A DNA stretch of 64,000 nt, taken from assembly GCA_025331565.1 (NCBI GenBank), contig JAFREQ010000227.1:1-64000 (forward strand), in the 5' to 3' direction. Position numbers and translations under genes: made by a program. Source of the DNA: Holacanthus passer (taxonomy: Eukaryota > Chordata > Actinopteri > Pomacanthidae). Positions 10,401-23,300 of this stretch are shown here, in pieces; position 1 is the first letter of the stretch, and every line of letters starts with the position of its first letter. Below the pieces are notes generated by a model. The model saw nothing but the letters and a program-made list of their open reading frames with translations, did not search any database and had not been told where the DNA came from.

Positions 10401-13400
10401 ATGGACAGCGGGAAAGACTTGCCAGAAATTGAGTGTTAAGAACAGCAATCATAAATGTTAAAAAAAAACAACATTACTAATTTGATGCGTCAGTGAAATC
10501 CTCTACATTTTCCACAGTTCTAATAATACAACACTGGTCACCCACTGATTTAAAAGCTAATTCACAAACTCTTTAGGCAGTGAGTCATCCTTTTCAGCAA
10601 ATAAGGGAATTCTTACACAATGCAATAAGCTTATTTTCATCCAAGTGGAAATGATGACAGAACTCACAGGGCACCACAGGTTTTTTTTTTGCCAAAACAC
10701 AAGTTTCTACAAGGGTGTTGTTGAAATGTGGCAGCGCAACAATAATAAGTGGACTGTTGCTTACATTGTCATCTGTTTTAATGCTTTGTTTTCTGGTATA
10801 AATACCAGAGAAGGTTGGTTAGGGATGGAGTACAGTTGAGTCAATCCGAGGTAAAGTTTACAGGGAGGGGAATCTTTTGACTGAAGCAAATCTGTGTAAT
10901 AACCTAGATAGATGTTTTTGCAGCCTTCATATCTCAGCTGAGTGATGATTTTTTTTGTTTCTGCCTGTACCTGCAGGCTCAAAATGGAAGATAAAGCCTG
11001 AGTCGACTCAGTATCAGTGTCAGAACGGTTCTGTGGTGGCTCACGATGAGGGACACACTGTGGACTGCCTCCAGATCCGCAGCGAGGAGAGAGCGGCAGA
11101 GAAGGGAACACAGGAGGTGAGGTCGGCCGAATCAAACAGGCGGACGTCATCATCCAAACCTGGCGAGTCCAGAGATCCTCTCCACTGTGGAGCAGGAGGA
11201 GCAGAATCCTCCATGAACACAGAAAATCTACCTCAAGATGAGCTGGGAGGCAAAGCCACACGGGCGGCTAAGAGCTCCTCGCCAAAAGCCCGCAGAGGCA
11301 GCACTAACACTCCTTCACCACCTGCAGGGAGGACTGAGAAGAAACAGAGGTCCAGCTCAAAAACAGTCAGCCCCAACCGGGATGTGACAGACAAGAGTGC
11401 CACAGCAGCTCAGACTTACCACGCTGAGCAGATGAACAAGTATGACACTATTAAACCTCAGTTCAGTGCAGTTTGAAATCAGGCGTGTGGAGGCGAAATC
11501 AGAGCTAAAAGATCTCTTTCTGTAACTTTCAGGCTGGAGCAGGAGCTGAGGAGGCTGAAGGGCGAGCTGCAGACGAGCAGGCAGAGCGAGCAGGAGCTGA
11601 GAAGTCACATCTGCAACTTGACCAACAGCGAGAGGAGCCTGAGACCAGAGGTTTCGCTGCTCAGACAGTCCAACGTGCTGCTCCAGAGCAAGTGAGTTAT
11701 CCAGCAGATCCACTGCTGAAGGCTTGTCTTTGGCTCCCTCTGTGGGCTGTTTTACATATTACATCAGACTATAAATAAATAAAGAAGACAGGGAGCTGAA
11801 ATGCTGCTAGAACTGTGGTTGTCTGGGAAAGCAAACTGTTTTTGGGCAGATGTTTTAATCCTCAAAAGGACTAATGGATCTCTTTTTAAGCTGGGCCATA
11901 ATTAATATCACATAAAGTCATATTTCATGTAGAGGAATTGTGCCTCACAGTTCTCATCCATAATTCTTTTCCATAAATGAATGATAACTACTTGAATCTT
12001 ACTGAAGTCTTTCACAGCTAAATTCTTGAGAATATTTAATATTTAATTTTTATTTATATGGTTTGGGGCTGCTATAACCCAATCTGAACCTTTGAGTGAC
12101 TGTGATGAATTGGAGTTTTGATCATTTTGCTTTGAATGCTTTAGTAAAAATAAATATAAATATCACAATAGTAAAACTCGCTCTCTCACATCCATCCACT
12201 TTCTTTGATTGTAGATTTATATCATTGTTCATTTATTACTTTTGATCCATCAATTAGTCAATTTCTTTGCATTTGTCTAATAAAAAATACTGTGTAAAAT
12301 AAATATACTAAACATTTTCATTATTGTTGCCATAAAATAGAGAAAAATATCTCACATCACATTCCAAAGTCCAAAGTGAGATTCTCAAATTGCTTCTTAT
12401 TGCATCTTATGTCGATTGACTGATTGTTCAATCAATCAATCCATCATTTCAGGTCCAGCTAATATGCAGTTAACATCAGTTGAAGACATTTACAGACACA
12501 TTTTCCTCAAAGATTTATGCCAGATTCAGTCGATCAATGTAGGTTTGTGACTCTAGCGCAAACAGGAATACTAGGCTCTATTTTCCTAGGTTAACACATT
12601 TCCTGTGTAGCTGTCTATAAATATGTGTTTCTCTTGTTCTCACAGTAGTAAAAATGTTCTTTCACAATATATGGCTTGACAGTTTTATCTGGAAAAACAG
12701 ATTAGCACTCAAAGCGCATTTAAATCTGTGCTGAAAAAAACTGTTCCATCCAGTCACAGATGAACTCTCAACACATCCACCACATCAAATCCACATTTAC
12801 CAGCCAGAGGCTTTAAATCGTTGTTGAGATGAGCATGTTTTGCACAGTTTTGATGAGACATGCTCCAGTTTTTAAAGCAAGGTGCTCTCCTGAGACTACA
12901 AGGATGATGAGAAACGCATCTAACATCTCCTGTCTGTTTTCAAGGCGTTCTTCTGTTTGAATGTGGCACTGACCCACTTATTTATAGCCTCATCTTTGAC
13001 ATAATCTGATGTGAGTTTAATGCTTTTTCCTGCAGGATTCTTTGTCTGACAAAAACCAAGCAGAGAGACAAACAGAGCAGTGCGATGCTGGAGAAGAAGA
13101 CCAGAGCAGAGACGGAGGCCAGACTCTCTGTTGAGAAACAGTTGGCTGAGCTTCAGGCTCAGAAACTGGAGGAAGCAGCCAGCACAGCACGGAGTCTAAC
13201 AAACAGGTAAATCACACCTGTCAAACCTTTAAAAATCCTTGTTATTGAAGTGGCTTTGTGCCTGGAAAGTAAAGCTGGATTCTTCGGTTTGTTTGCTACA
13301 GAGCATAATTAAATGCTGCTGTGAGCGTATGGCCAAACATTTGAAGAAATTAATTATGCTTATTCATTTTCTTGCTGAGAGTTAGCTGAGGAGATCTATG

Positions 13401-16287
13401 TCTGTGCATTCAGTATGAAGCTGGAGTCAGCAGCTGATTAGCTTAGCTTAGCATAAAGACTGGAAGCAGGGGGAAACAGTTAGCTTGACTCTGTCCAAGT
13501 GTTAGAAATTCTGCTCAGAGGCACCTCACTAATTAACACGTTATATCTCACGTATTTAAATGCGCAGTATGTCATTTCTGATGCAATGGAGTTTGATGAC
13601 ATTATAAAGTAGCATTGGATCATGGGAGTTATTGTCTTCATTGTTAAACGATCCCCATTCCCGATGAAAATGAATAATCATGCTCCATCATGAATGAGCA
13701 ATACAAGTTGCTATATACTAACTCCACTTCGCGCCTTTGTGCTGAGCCAAGCTGGCTGTGACTGTAGCCTTATATTGAAAGTACAGACAAGACAGCGATA
13801 TCGATCTTCTCATAAAGTCTTGGCAAGAATGTGAATAAGGGTATTTTCCAAAATATTAAACTATTCCTTTAATACACACGTGACGGTTCTACAGAATATG
13901 TTTCTTTGTGTTTTATGTCACCATCTTCACGACTTGTGGAATATAAAAATAAAAGACCAATGTAAAAGATGCAAATGAAATATCATGTTTCTTTCTGTGT
14001 GAACTGGTTTTCATTTCCCATGAATCCCCCTCTCTCACACCTCAAAACTGTTATTTTCTCCGTCTCCTACACCAGGCAGGAACACTGTGAAACCCAAATG
14101 TTAAGGAAAAGAGTTAAAGATCTAGAGACAGAGTACAAACAACTACAACTGGAGTATCAAGTGAAAGAGAGTCGTGTGGTAGATCTAGAGAGTGATGTTG
14201 AGGTATCTTTTTACACTATTTGGGAATGAACTTGTGAGTTGAAGTGTCTTGTGAGTCTCAAGTGGTGCAGTACTTGGTTGTCCTCAGTTTGGTCATGTAG
14301 TCTTTTTGCTGTTTAAATTTTTATGTCTGTAATTCTTTGTGTTTATTAGAAAACTGAATGGATTTCATTGGGGGCATTTAGTGTGTTTTTAAATTTTATT
14401 TTGGCCTGCGGTCAACACTTTGTCATCATATTAGTGTGCAGTAATATTGTATGGTTGTTTTTGTTGTTTTGACATCAGGTGTGTACGTTGTTGTACTGTG
14501 TGGTATTTGATTTCATTTTGGTGACATACTCTCCATGAAGCATGCTGAAACAGAAGCCAGGTCTTTCATAAAAACATTGCACTGCTTTAATAAAAGAGGA
14601 CAGGTCACCTCCCTCAAAAAGTCAATGTTAACACAGAAAGAACCATCCTCAGAGTATCTGTGTAATAATGTGCAGCTTTTGTGTTTTTTGAATGGCTGGC
14701 CAGTTCATCATCACTGTGTTGTTTTCTCTGTGGTGCATTGGTTCCCTAAGTGAATGAACCTAAACACGTGTCCATGAAGGCACATGAAACATCCCTGACG
14801 ATTCAATGTTAAAAAGGCAAAATACTCAGGAAACCAAAGCACAGACTCCCTCAGGTGGTCGTCGCACGAGGTTGATTGATGTTTTGACGTCTTTCACACG
14901 TTCTAACTGTCTTGTGTGTTTTTTTTTGGACTCAGGCTTTGGGAAAGTACCGATGTGTGGAGAAAGAGACGGACATGCTGCTGTCCACTCTGTCAGCCAT
15001 GCAGGAGAAAGCTCAGCATCTGGAGTACAACCTGAGCGCAGAGACTCGCATCAAGCTGGACCTGTTCTCGGCTCTGGGAGACGCCCGCAGGCAGCTGGAA
15101 ATCGCTCAAGGTTCACACTCTTTCTCTTTGTGCAACTTCAGTTTAAATTCTTCTTTCAATTTCCTGCATGCACTGAAAGGGTTACTGTGGGTGTTTGTTT
15201 GTTCATGTGTCTGTTAAGAAGATATCTCAAAAATTGGCATCGGATTAGAACGTTATTTTGAGGAAAAGTAGGCCATGAACCAAGGAACAAGTGATGAATT
15301 TTTGGTGCATCCAATAGCACCACCATGTGGCCACTTGATGTAAGACAAATGTGTGTGTACACAAACGTTCTGCTATTACATTTTTTCCCTAAACAGTTTT
15401 TGACAATTCAGCTACAAATTGACTACAAAATTAATCCAGCCTTCATCAGACATGATGCATAGTTATTGTTTTGATATTGCAGTTAGTCTTTGACTGGTTG
15501 CCAGAGTATTGCAAGTGTGGACTGTTTCATATGAACTGTCATAACTCTTGAACACATTGCGCGGTCGCAGCCAAATGTACATGACACATGCGTATTAACT
15601 CTGATACATTCTGCAAAATGCTATTTTTCCTTCTTTTCCTTCATTTTTCCTTTGCACATTTCGTCTTTGAACCAAAAGCCATATTATTCCTGGACAGGCT
15701 TTAAGTACTCTGTCTGTCACTCTGTGTCATGATACAGATTTGAATTCAGATGTCACATTTTAAAACAACTACTGTATTAAATCAATGTAGTATTGTGTAG
15801 CTTTGGTAAAGATATGTCCTCTGTGAGTGTTTCCAGTTTTGAATAATTGACTTATTCTGTTCTCGTCTGCTCTATCAAAGCTTTGATCTATTATTCCACT
15901 TTGATCATTAAGGGGATTTGAACTGAGAGAGAATTTTCATATGGACTTTACATCAGGGTACTTTTCTGAGGGAAGAGAATAACTGATAAAAATCCAGCTT
16001 ATCAGATATTATAGTTCATAAATGACTTGAAGTATTCTGAATGTCTACATCCCTCAGTGTCCACCCCCTCATGTAGGACCTTTGTCTATCTGACAGATAA
16101 AGTGATGAAGCAGGACCGGGAGATCAGGGAGATGAAGCAGAAGATCGCGGAGGTGATGGCCGTCAGTCCCGGCGTGTCCTACATGGCCCCTCGGCCTCCG
16201 GTGCCGCAGTATCTCACCAAGTTACTCAACTCTGAGCGCTACATGCTGAATCCACGAGCACTGATGTACCAGTGTCTGAAGAAATGA
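7499..16287 (+). CDS. maco1: macoilin (maco1/tmem57 family)
   Basis: Endoplasmic reticulum multipass protein with a coiled-coil tail, involved in neuronal excitability in animals. Exons: 7499-7575, 9120-9261, 9370-9496, 9660-9783, 10041-10222, 10977-11439, 11533-11691, 13036-13206, 14076-14202, 14936-15110, 16097-16287; 645 aa, close to the ~664 aa of human macoilin. Exons 1-5 hold the membrane region: FMMMWTLVLLADFILEFRLEYLW, VICVVFVCAAFTLDIFCLIFVPL, TVSLWILLVYTEASVRLKDL, then CIGYPVVYLGF. Exon 6 is a low-complexity Ser/Lys linker. Exons 7-11 form the coiled coil, including LSAETRIKLDLFSALGDARRQLEIAQ and MKQKIAEVMAV, and end NPRALMYQCLKK. The start is the first Met of MKKRYVDANRIRKMKK, matching the family N terminus. 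Fish carry two paralogues (a and b); which one this is cannot be decided here. Confidence 0.95.
13338..13875. mobile_element. inverted-repeat element (MITE-like) in maco1 intron 8
   Basis: The left end (GCTTATTCATTTTCTTGC(T)GAGAGTTAG...GAGAT) and right end (ATCTTCTCAT...CTTGGCAAGAATGTGAATAAG...AAACTATTCCTTTAA) are imperfect inverted repeats. Between them is TTAGCTTAGCATAAAGACTGG, a signature of a very abundant fish repeat. About 240 bp in the middle (13560-13800) seems to belong to another repeat nested inside. No coding capacity. Confidence 0.65.
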
Positions 16288-18855
16288 AGGATGTCGTCGC
16301 CTTTTTCAGATCTTCAAACCTCTTTGGCAGACCCCATTAGACAAACACCTCTTTGACTAATGGGTTTTATTACAGAGCTAAGTGACGCCATGAATTCATC
16401 TACTTCCAGCCATGAGTGGAACAAGAATGATCCTCCACAAGTCGAATGCCTTTTGCCGCACTGATGGTGCTAACTTGACATTATTATATCCTGAATATTT
16501 CCTGATTCATCACACATCAATGGTTGAAGTGTTTCACTCCAAAATAAGATATCGGATATGCAGAGCTGCTGTAGGCACAATTTCTTTGTTGAGATACAGT
16601 CATCCTAATGGCATAAACCATCAGGTTGGGATGCAACGGAGAAAAGCACAACTTGTCTTCAACATCTTGAGATTCAGATGCTTTACATCTGTTTTCATTT
16701 CGAGAGACAAAAGAATAGAAAAGCATGTCGCCTAAACTCCTGATAGCGCTTTGTTAAAAGAATGCTGGACCCAAAAAAATGATCCGTAAATATGAGTTTC
16801 CTTTTTACTTATGTCACAGTTCAAAATTTACAGGTAGATAAAACTTGCTACCCTCAAAGCCACTAACAGCTGTACAACTCAGTTTATTTGCTCTGTATTA
16901 TTTGTCTTTATCAAAACTATTATAAAGTTGATAGATTAAAGCAAACTAACATGATAAAATGTTCAAATCTTGTTTATCCCTTTGAGCCAAATGATCTTTA
17001 GTATATATTGATGATCTAATAAACCTATAATCAGCAGACGTTGAACGAGCAGCAGGTACAAAACTGAAGCAGCTAAATGGAATTCAGCCATCCTTCATTT
17101 TATTGTGCTTTTCCTATCATGATATGCTCAAATATTAAGATTTAAGATCTAATGCTGTGACAAATTTTGGAAAAACGTGTTCATTTAGACGTGAGAACTA
17201 TGAAGCGTATGTCAATATATGATGATAGAGAGATGAGAAATTATGATATGGCCCTAGTTACAGTAGTTGTTTATGGGCTTCCTTTGAATTTTAAAAATTA
17301 AATACACCTTTATTTGATAAGATCCAAACAATATTCTATAACAATTCTCTGAAAGCATAAATATAATTGTTAATCGACAGCATCGGCATATTCTACATTT
17401 TTAAAGAAAGTATGCGACAAGATGCTTTTGTCTGTGCCTGTAAATAGTCAATTATTTGAATTGTGCTGAAACTCAGATAAAAGTTTGTTATTCATCAAAG
17501 TAACACTTTTTAAAACCTGAAATACAAAGTGTTTTGGAATGAGACCCTTCGGAGTTGCGGATATTTTGATTTAACAGGTGTTGTTTTTTTTGTTGGAATC
17601 TTCCCGGCTGCTGGAGTTTCTCGAGAACAGTTTTCAGTGATGTTTAATTGTCGGAGGGAACTGATGAAGTTGAGGAAACGCAGTGAAAGGAGCTGTGACT
17701 ATCTTGGTTTCAACTGACAGCTAACAACTACATTTTGACGTTTGGCAGCTCTCGGCTCCACAAACTCCTGGAAAAGAGAGAATGTGTGAAAAAGCGAACT
17801 GAATGGTTGCCACTTTGTTTGGTCGGCCAGATTTCGACTTTGAGTTAAAGTGGAGTTGTGAATAACAAGGAATGACCAAACATGGTTAATGAATTTAATT
17901 ACTGTGCCTATATACATTACTTTCAGACTGGGAAGTAAAACACAAATTTAATGTGAAAGAGTAATGTGTTTGAATTGAAGTGCTATGTACTGTTTTTGTA
18001 GTATTTTTTTTTTTTTTTTTACTCACAATGTACAGAATTGAAAATACCCACGCAGCTGAAAACCACTCATGAACTGGATGTCACCATTTTGGTAGCTTTT
18101 TATTTAGAGTGTGTTTCTAGGGTGTTTTATATCAAAAATATTTTTTAGTCTTGCTGTACTTTTATTATACTGCTGTAATTTTGTACGGCAACGTGTTTGT
18201 CAGCATGAAATGTGTTTTATTCAACTGTTATTCGAGCACACATTGTGACTTTAAGTATGTACATGAATTTACTTGTACAAGGGCTACAGTTTCTTAAAAT
18301 TTTGAACAAATAATTCAAACCGTGATGCTCTGAGGATAAGAGATCACACTCCTGTTACGCCAGGATGGGGTTTTTTTGTATAAATAATTTAAATGATTGA
18401 ATTTCGCCTCATTTGTGTTTGTGTGCATGTTATTTTACTTAAAACATAACTTTATTTTCTATTGTAAAGATAAATCTACACCAAAATTTCTACAAGGGGA
18501 AACACATACTAAACGTTTTAGTTGTAATGGCTTTCAGATGCCAATGTCTAATGGCTTTGGAAAGTACTGGTTCTGTTTTTTGAATTTTACTCTGGGTACA
18601 TTTACATCTGACCACAGCCACTCACACTCGCATATGATCATCTTATAACGCATCGTATTTACCTTATGACCCTCTAAAGGTCCCTCACCCCCAGGTTGGG
18701 AACCACTGTATAAAAGTTCATACCAGAAGGAAGAAGTCTTCTACCAAATATACTTTCCTTGTGGTTTCACGTATTGGTGGAAATCACCTCTTACAGCAGT
18801 GACGAACTTGAACACAAGATGGCAGCAAACAAAGACCTGAAGTGCTGATAGTGTA
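16288..18855 (+). other. maco1 3' UTR and intergenic tail
   Basis: Non-coding AT-rich sequence after the maco1 stop. An AATAAA at 17018-17023 is one possible polyadenylation signal; several A/T-rich alternatives lie further on. A T-run sits near 18006-18022. A short piece at about 18660-18715 (CCCCAGGTTGGGAACCACTG) is the end of a common hAT-like fish repeat. Short open frames here show no family features. Confidence 0.5.
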
Positions 18856-20337
18856 AATTTTTATTTCAGGAAGTGAAAAAAAAGAGGGTAAATGCGTTGC
18901 AGAAACAGCACAGTGTCCAGCATACAGTGTACAAGATGGTTACAAGCATGCCAGGCAGTCCCACACTTGTATCTCGCAGTATCTACAGACCCTGTCAGAT
19001 AGGTAGTCACAGCATAGAGAAGACGAGACTGGATCACGGACTAAATTTTCAATGACGCCATTTCCAAATCATCTAAGTTCCTCCTGTTACTGTGAAGGAG
19101 CCAGAGGCCACAGGACATTTCAAACAGGATATAAAAGTGTACAGCAGTGCAAACTAGCAGAGAGATCCCCAAACAGTTAACATTTAAGGGTGGTCCGAGC
19201 CAATAACTGAATATCTACGTGGAAGGGCAACTTTTAGCTGTGGTGTCACACACAAAACTTCAGCCATGAAGAAATGATTCAGAGCCACAAGACTGAAATG
19301 TTGACATCCATCAGATCATGTGCGTCAATGCAAAAGCAACTTCACATGGATCTAGCTCATGTGTAAAATCCCACCTAAAGACGACTTCTTATTGACCCAG
19401 CCCTAATCGATAAGTGCTGCAATGGGCTACTTGTAAAACAGGAGCTACAGTAGTAATTGGACCACAGTCAAGTGACGACAACCCCTTTTCATAGAAAATA
19501 ACAGCTTGATTTAAAGAAAGAGAGCAACTAAAAGCATACATTCAAACAACCACTGACCTTAGTGCTGGAAGTGAATTACAGTACACGCTCAAGAAAAGAT
19601 ACACAAATAAATAGTTTGATTTTTTTATATTTTAGCTGCAGCTCTTTAGATTGTGTTGCAGCTGCATGTTTCATGACTATGTTGTAATAATTACAGAATT
19701 TTGAAGTAAAAGTGACGCTGCATCTGTTGTATTACAAGCTCGATGCATTTGAGAGTCTTCGAAAAACCGATACAAGTTAGGAAGATGCCTCCCTCGCTGC
19801 TCAAGAGAAAGTTTAAAGGACTAGACAACCAGACTTGACCTTACAACACCATAATACATACACTTCAGTATGCCGGGACAAAGATTTTTTCATACAGACA
19901 ACTATTTAACAGTTTTAAGTAAAAATGTTTAAAATACAGTTTTAATACTGACTTAAGGAAAATACTGCTGTTATCCAGTTTTATGTGGCTCACCTCAACC
20001 ATTTCTTCACTACTTTACAAATGGAAGACAGAAGCCAAAAAGTGAAAACATTGGTATTTTCCTTGAAGTTGCAACTAGGATTTCCTCTTTTAAAAGAGAA
20101 GCAGATGGCTGTATTGGGTGGGAGGAAAAAAAAAAAAAAAAAAAGATAGAAAGCGACAACCACTTAGTGGCAGCTTTTCCCACCAGAAGATACAAGAACA
20201 GGCTGCAGGATCTGCAACCAGACCAAGGCTTCCTCCTCTGTCCTCGCAAAGCTTTCCTGCAAGTCAGAGGTGGAGCAAAAAGCTAGTCCTGTCGTAGAGG
20301 ACGAGGAGGGCTGAAAGAAGGCCGAGTGAGTCCTCCG
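18856..20337 (-). other. nrbp1 3' UTR
   Basis: About 1.5 kb between the nrbp1 stop and a minus-strand AATAAA close to 18858. No coding features. A purine/A-run is present at about 20127-20144. maco1 and nrbp1 are convergent, so their 3' ends lie within a few hundred bases of each other or overlap. Confidence 0.5.
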
Positions 20338-23300
20338 CTACGAGGAAACGGTCACCGGATTGAGAGAACCATTCCGGCTGTAGAACTTTGAAAAGGCCTC
20401 TTCAAGAACGGATGCAAGTCGTGGCTGATCACCCTGAAATGAAACGGACAGCAAAGCTCGATAATATCTTTGTTTTCTGTTTTACCCTCGAGTGTTCACG
20501 TCAGCGGGGTCATGATGATTAAGTCCACTCACCTCACTGATGAATCCCAGCTGAACGAGCTCCACAGCCAGCTCCTGCACGCTCTCATCTGAAATGATGA
20601 CACAAACAAAGTCAGAAGACCTACAACTGCATGATGTAAATAATACCAACGATCACATAATGTGCCTTTAAAGTATTCTAGTGTTACTTAAGTACCAGTA
20701 CCAAACAGCTTCGTATATTGTGTGACCTGTATGTTCTACCAGCATGCACACAAATACAATCCCTAAGCATAACGACACATGTATTTCTACACACAGCAGG
20801 AGGAAGTAACATTGATGATGCTTATGTGTCATAAAAGGGTCAATTCAACAAAAATAGCTGCAAAGGAAGACTGTAAACTGATGTTGTTGATGTTTAAATG
20901 TGAGGCAGAAATTATCCATGTGTGCACATTCGAAGTCTATTAACAACCATTCAGGGCTCTTCAAGAAGTAAAGATACTCACTTGGTAACAAATCACAGCT
21001 TAAGTGCCTGTTTAACTTATCCTCAAGTTTCAACAACAGAGTCAGCTGAAAGGAGGAAAACGTAAATCATTACAACTGTCTAGTAACACATAAAGCACTT
21101 ACACGGGTTGGCAATACTTTGAGGTAGACACATGACTTACATGATGCTTGGTGCCCTCGTCAACAGGCTCAATATTGCACTGCATCTGAAGGACCTGTGA
21201 AGTACCAGAAAACAGCTTAACATATATAAGACATAGCATCATGCAGACTTTATCAGAAAAGGATGAAGTGATACATGTAAATGAAGAATGTATTTGTTGA
21301 TTTGTTAACATTATTTGAGATCTAACTTCTGACATGTCAGTTCTTACCTTCCTGGTCTCGAGCTCTGCAGGTTCAGGAGTCGGGGTTTTCACCGAGGGGG
21401 GCACTATGGGTGACTTCACCGCCTCCTGTTGAGGTTGTTGTGGACATGGCATCCCAAATGCAGTCAGAGGATAGATCCCATTCCTGGGGCAATGAAGGAA
21501 AAAAGAGGCACCGCTTCAGGACAACTGTGAACACTGGAGGATATTTTTAAAAACCAGGGTTTTGCTGACTATGCATGTACAGTGTATTATGTACATGCGA
21601 TGCCCTACTTCACGTTTTACAGACTTGTCACATATTCAACTGCAGTACAGCAACAGTTTCAGAGTGGGGAGCAATTCTCATGTTACTTTCTGCAGTTACT
21701 TTCCCCACCTAATTTCACCAGCAGTTCCAGACATTCGAGCCAGAATCAGAATCAACAGCAAATGTGTTTCCAACTTTCTTACCTGACATCTTCCAGGAAC
21801 TTGTCCAGCTCCAGGGCAGGAAACTGAGAGAGCCTGACGCAAAAGAAAGACTGTTACTTGTGCTGAATATTCAGGACCAGAGTGTGACTAAATCTTCAAC
21901 TCAACTAAAAAGCAGAGGTGGGTGACTTTTCATTTCACTCCCCTAAAGTAGTTGTATTATCTAACTGGAATGATCACTAGAAAAAGATAACATTCAAACT
22001 AGATTAGAGTAACATGATGAACCAAAAGTTCTGAAAACATCTGTCAGTGTTTCTTGCTATGAAATACATACAGAGACATTTCCTTCCTTCCCCAGGTTTC
22101 CATGTCATTATCACTATACGTCACTGTTTTGTGGTTGTGTAAGGCTCAGACTTACTTCATCTGAACCCCATCCTTGGCCTCAACAATCACCAAATTAGGA
22201 TCCATGTTCTTTGTCATCTCTTCCAAAGCATTTTCTGGAATCATATCTACAGGGAAACAGAGGAGATGGCAATCAGATAAGAGCATTCATCCATGATAGT
22301 TATTTTTACATTATATTTTTGTGAATGACCATGATGGGTTTAACTGTGTCTTTAAACAGAAGATACATTTCCAGTATTGATTTTGATAAAAACTTTGTGT
22401 GTGTGTGCGTGTCCACTCACGCTGGTGGCTGACGATGCAGTGTGCAGCCAACAGCTTCAGTAAGGGCACCTCAAACAAGGCCTGGTGGAACAGCAGCTCC
22501 TTAGCTGTGGGTCGCTTACAGGGGTCCACCTCCAGACACTTCTGGATAAATTCCTGAAAAAAAAAAAAAAAAACATGGGGGGAACAAACTTAAGATTATG
22601 GCTTTCTCTTCCAGACAGACTTTAAATGCTTGCCTCTCACTCCCTCACCCGTTGCAATGGGTCTTCTAGGGACTGAATGGCACTGTTTATGGCTTCTTGG
22701 GACACATAAGACGAATCTCCATTACTCTGGATTTCCAACACAGCCATCTGAGGAAGTGATTGGACAAAAAAAGGATGTTGACAGGAAATGATTCATAAAT
22801 GCAAACAAAAAACTTAAGTCAACAGCAGCTACTCTACTGTTACGTAACACATTTTGAAGACCTGATCGTATCTTTGACACGAAAGATGGATGGATTGCTG
22901 TATTTCTGCATTTTCTCTCTCGCAAAAGACAGATAACATCCATCCTCATATCTATTTGTGTAACTTAAAAGCAAACCAACGCCAACTTTCAAAGCAAACA
23001 ATAACTAAACATGTCTAAAGCTGAGGTGACACTTCTGTTAGGAATGCATTGATACATAGACCATTAGTGCATGCACAATCAAGCATTTTTTCCATAAACA
23101 AGAGAATGAGTGATTATGCTCGTCAGTATGTGACAAACAGTTCAGAGCAGAACAATGTCTCCTCTCACCTCTAAGGCGCACATTCCAAAGGAATAGATAT
23201 CCACGGCTGTGGTAACATTGGCAACAGCTGAAAGCAGAAATAAGCTCATCAATATCACAGAAACGCTACAGCACAACGGAATGGTATTTGAGACAAATGA

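Noticed and set aside
10761..11261. 166-codon minus-strand frame opposite maco1 exon 6
   Set aside because: Shadow of the Ser/Lys-rich linker exon; no domain and no splice support.
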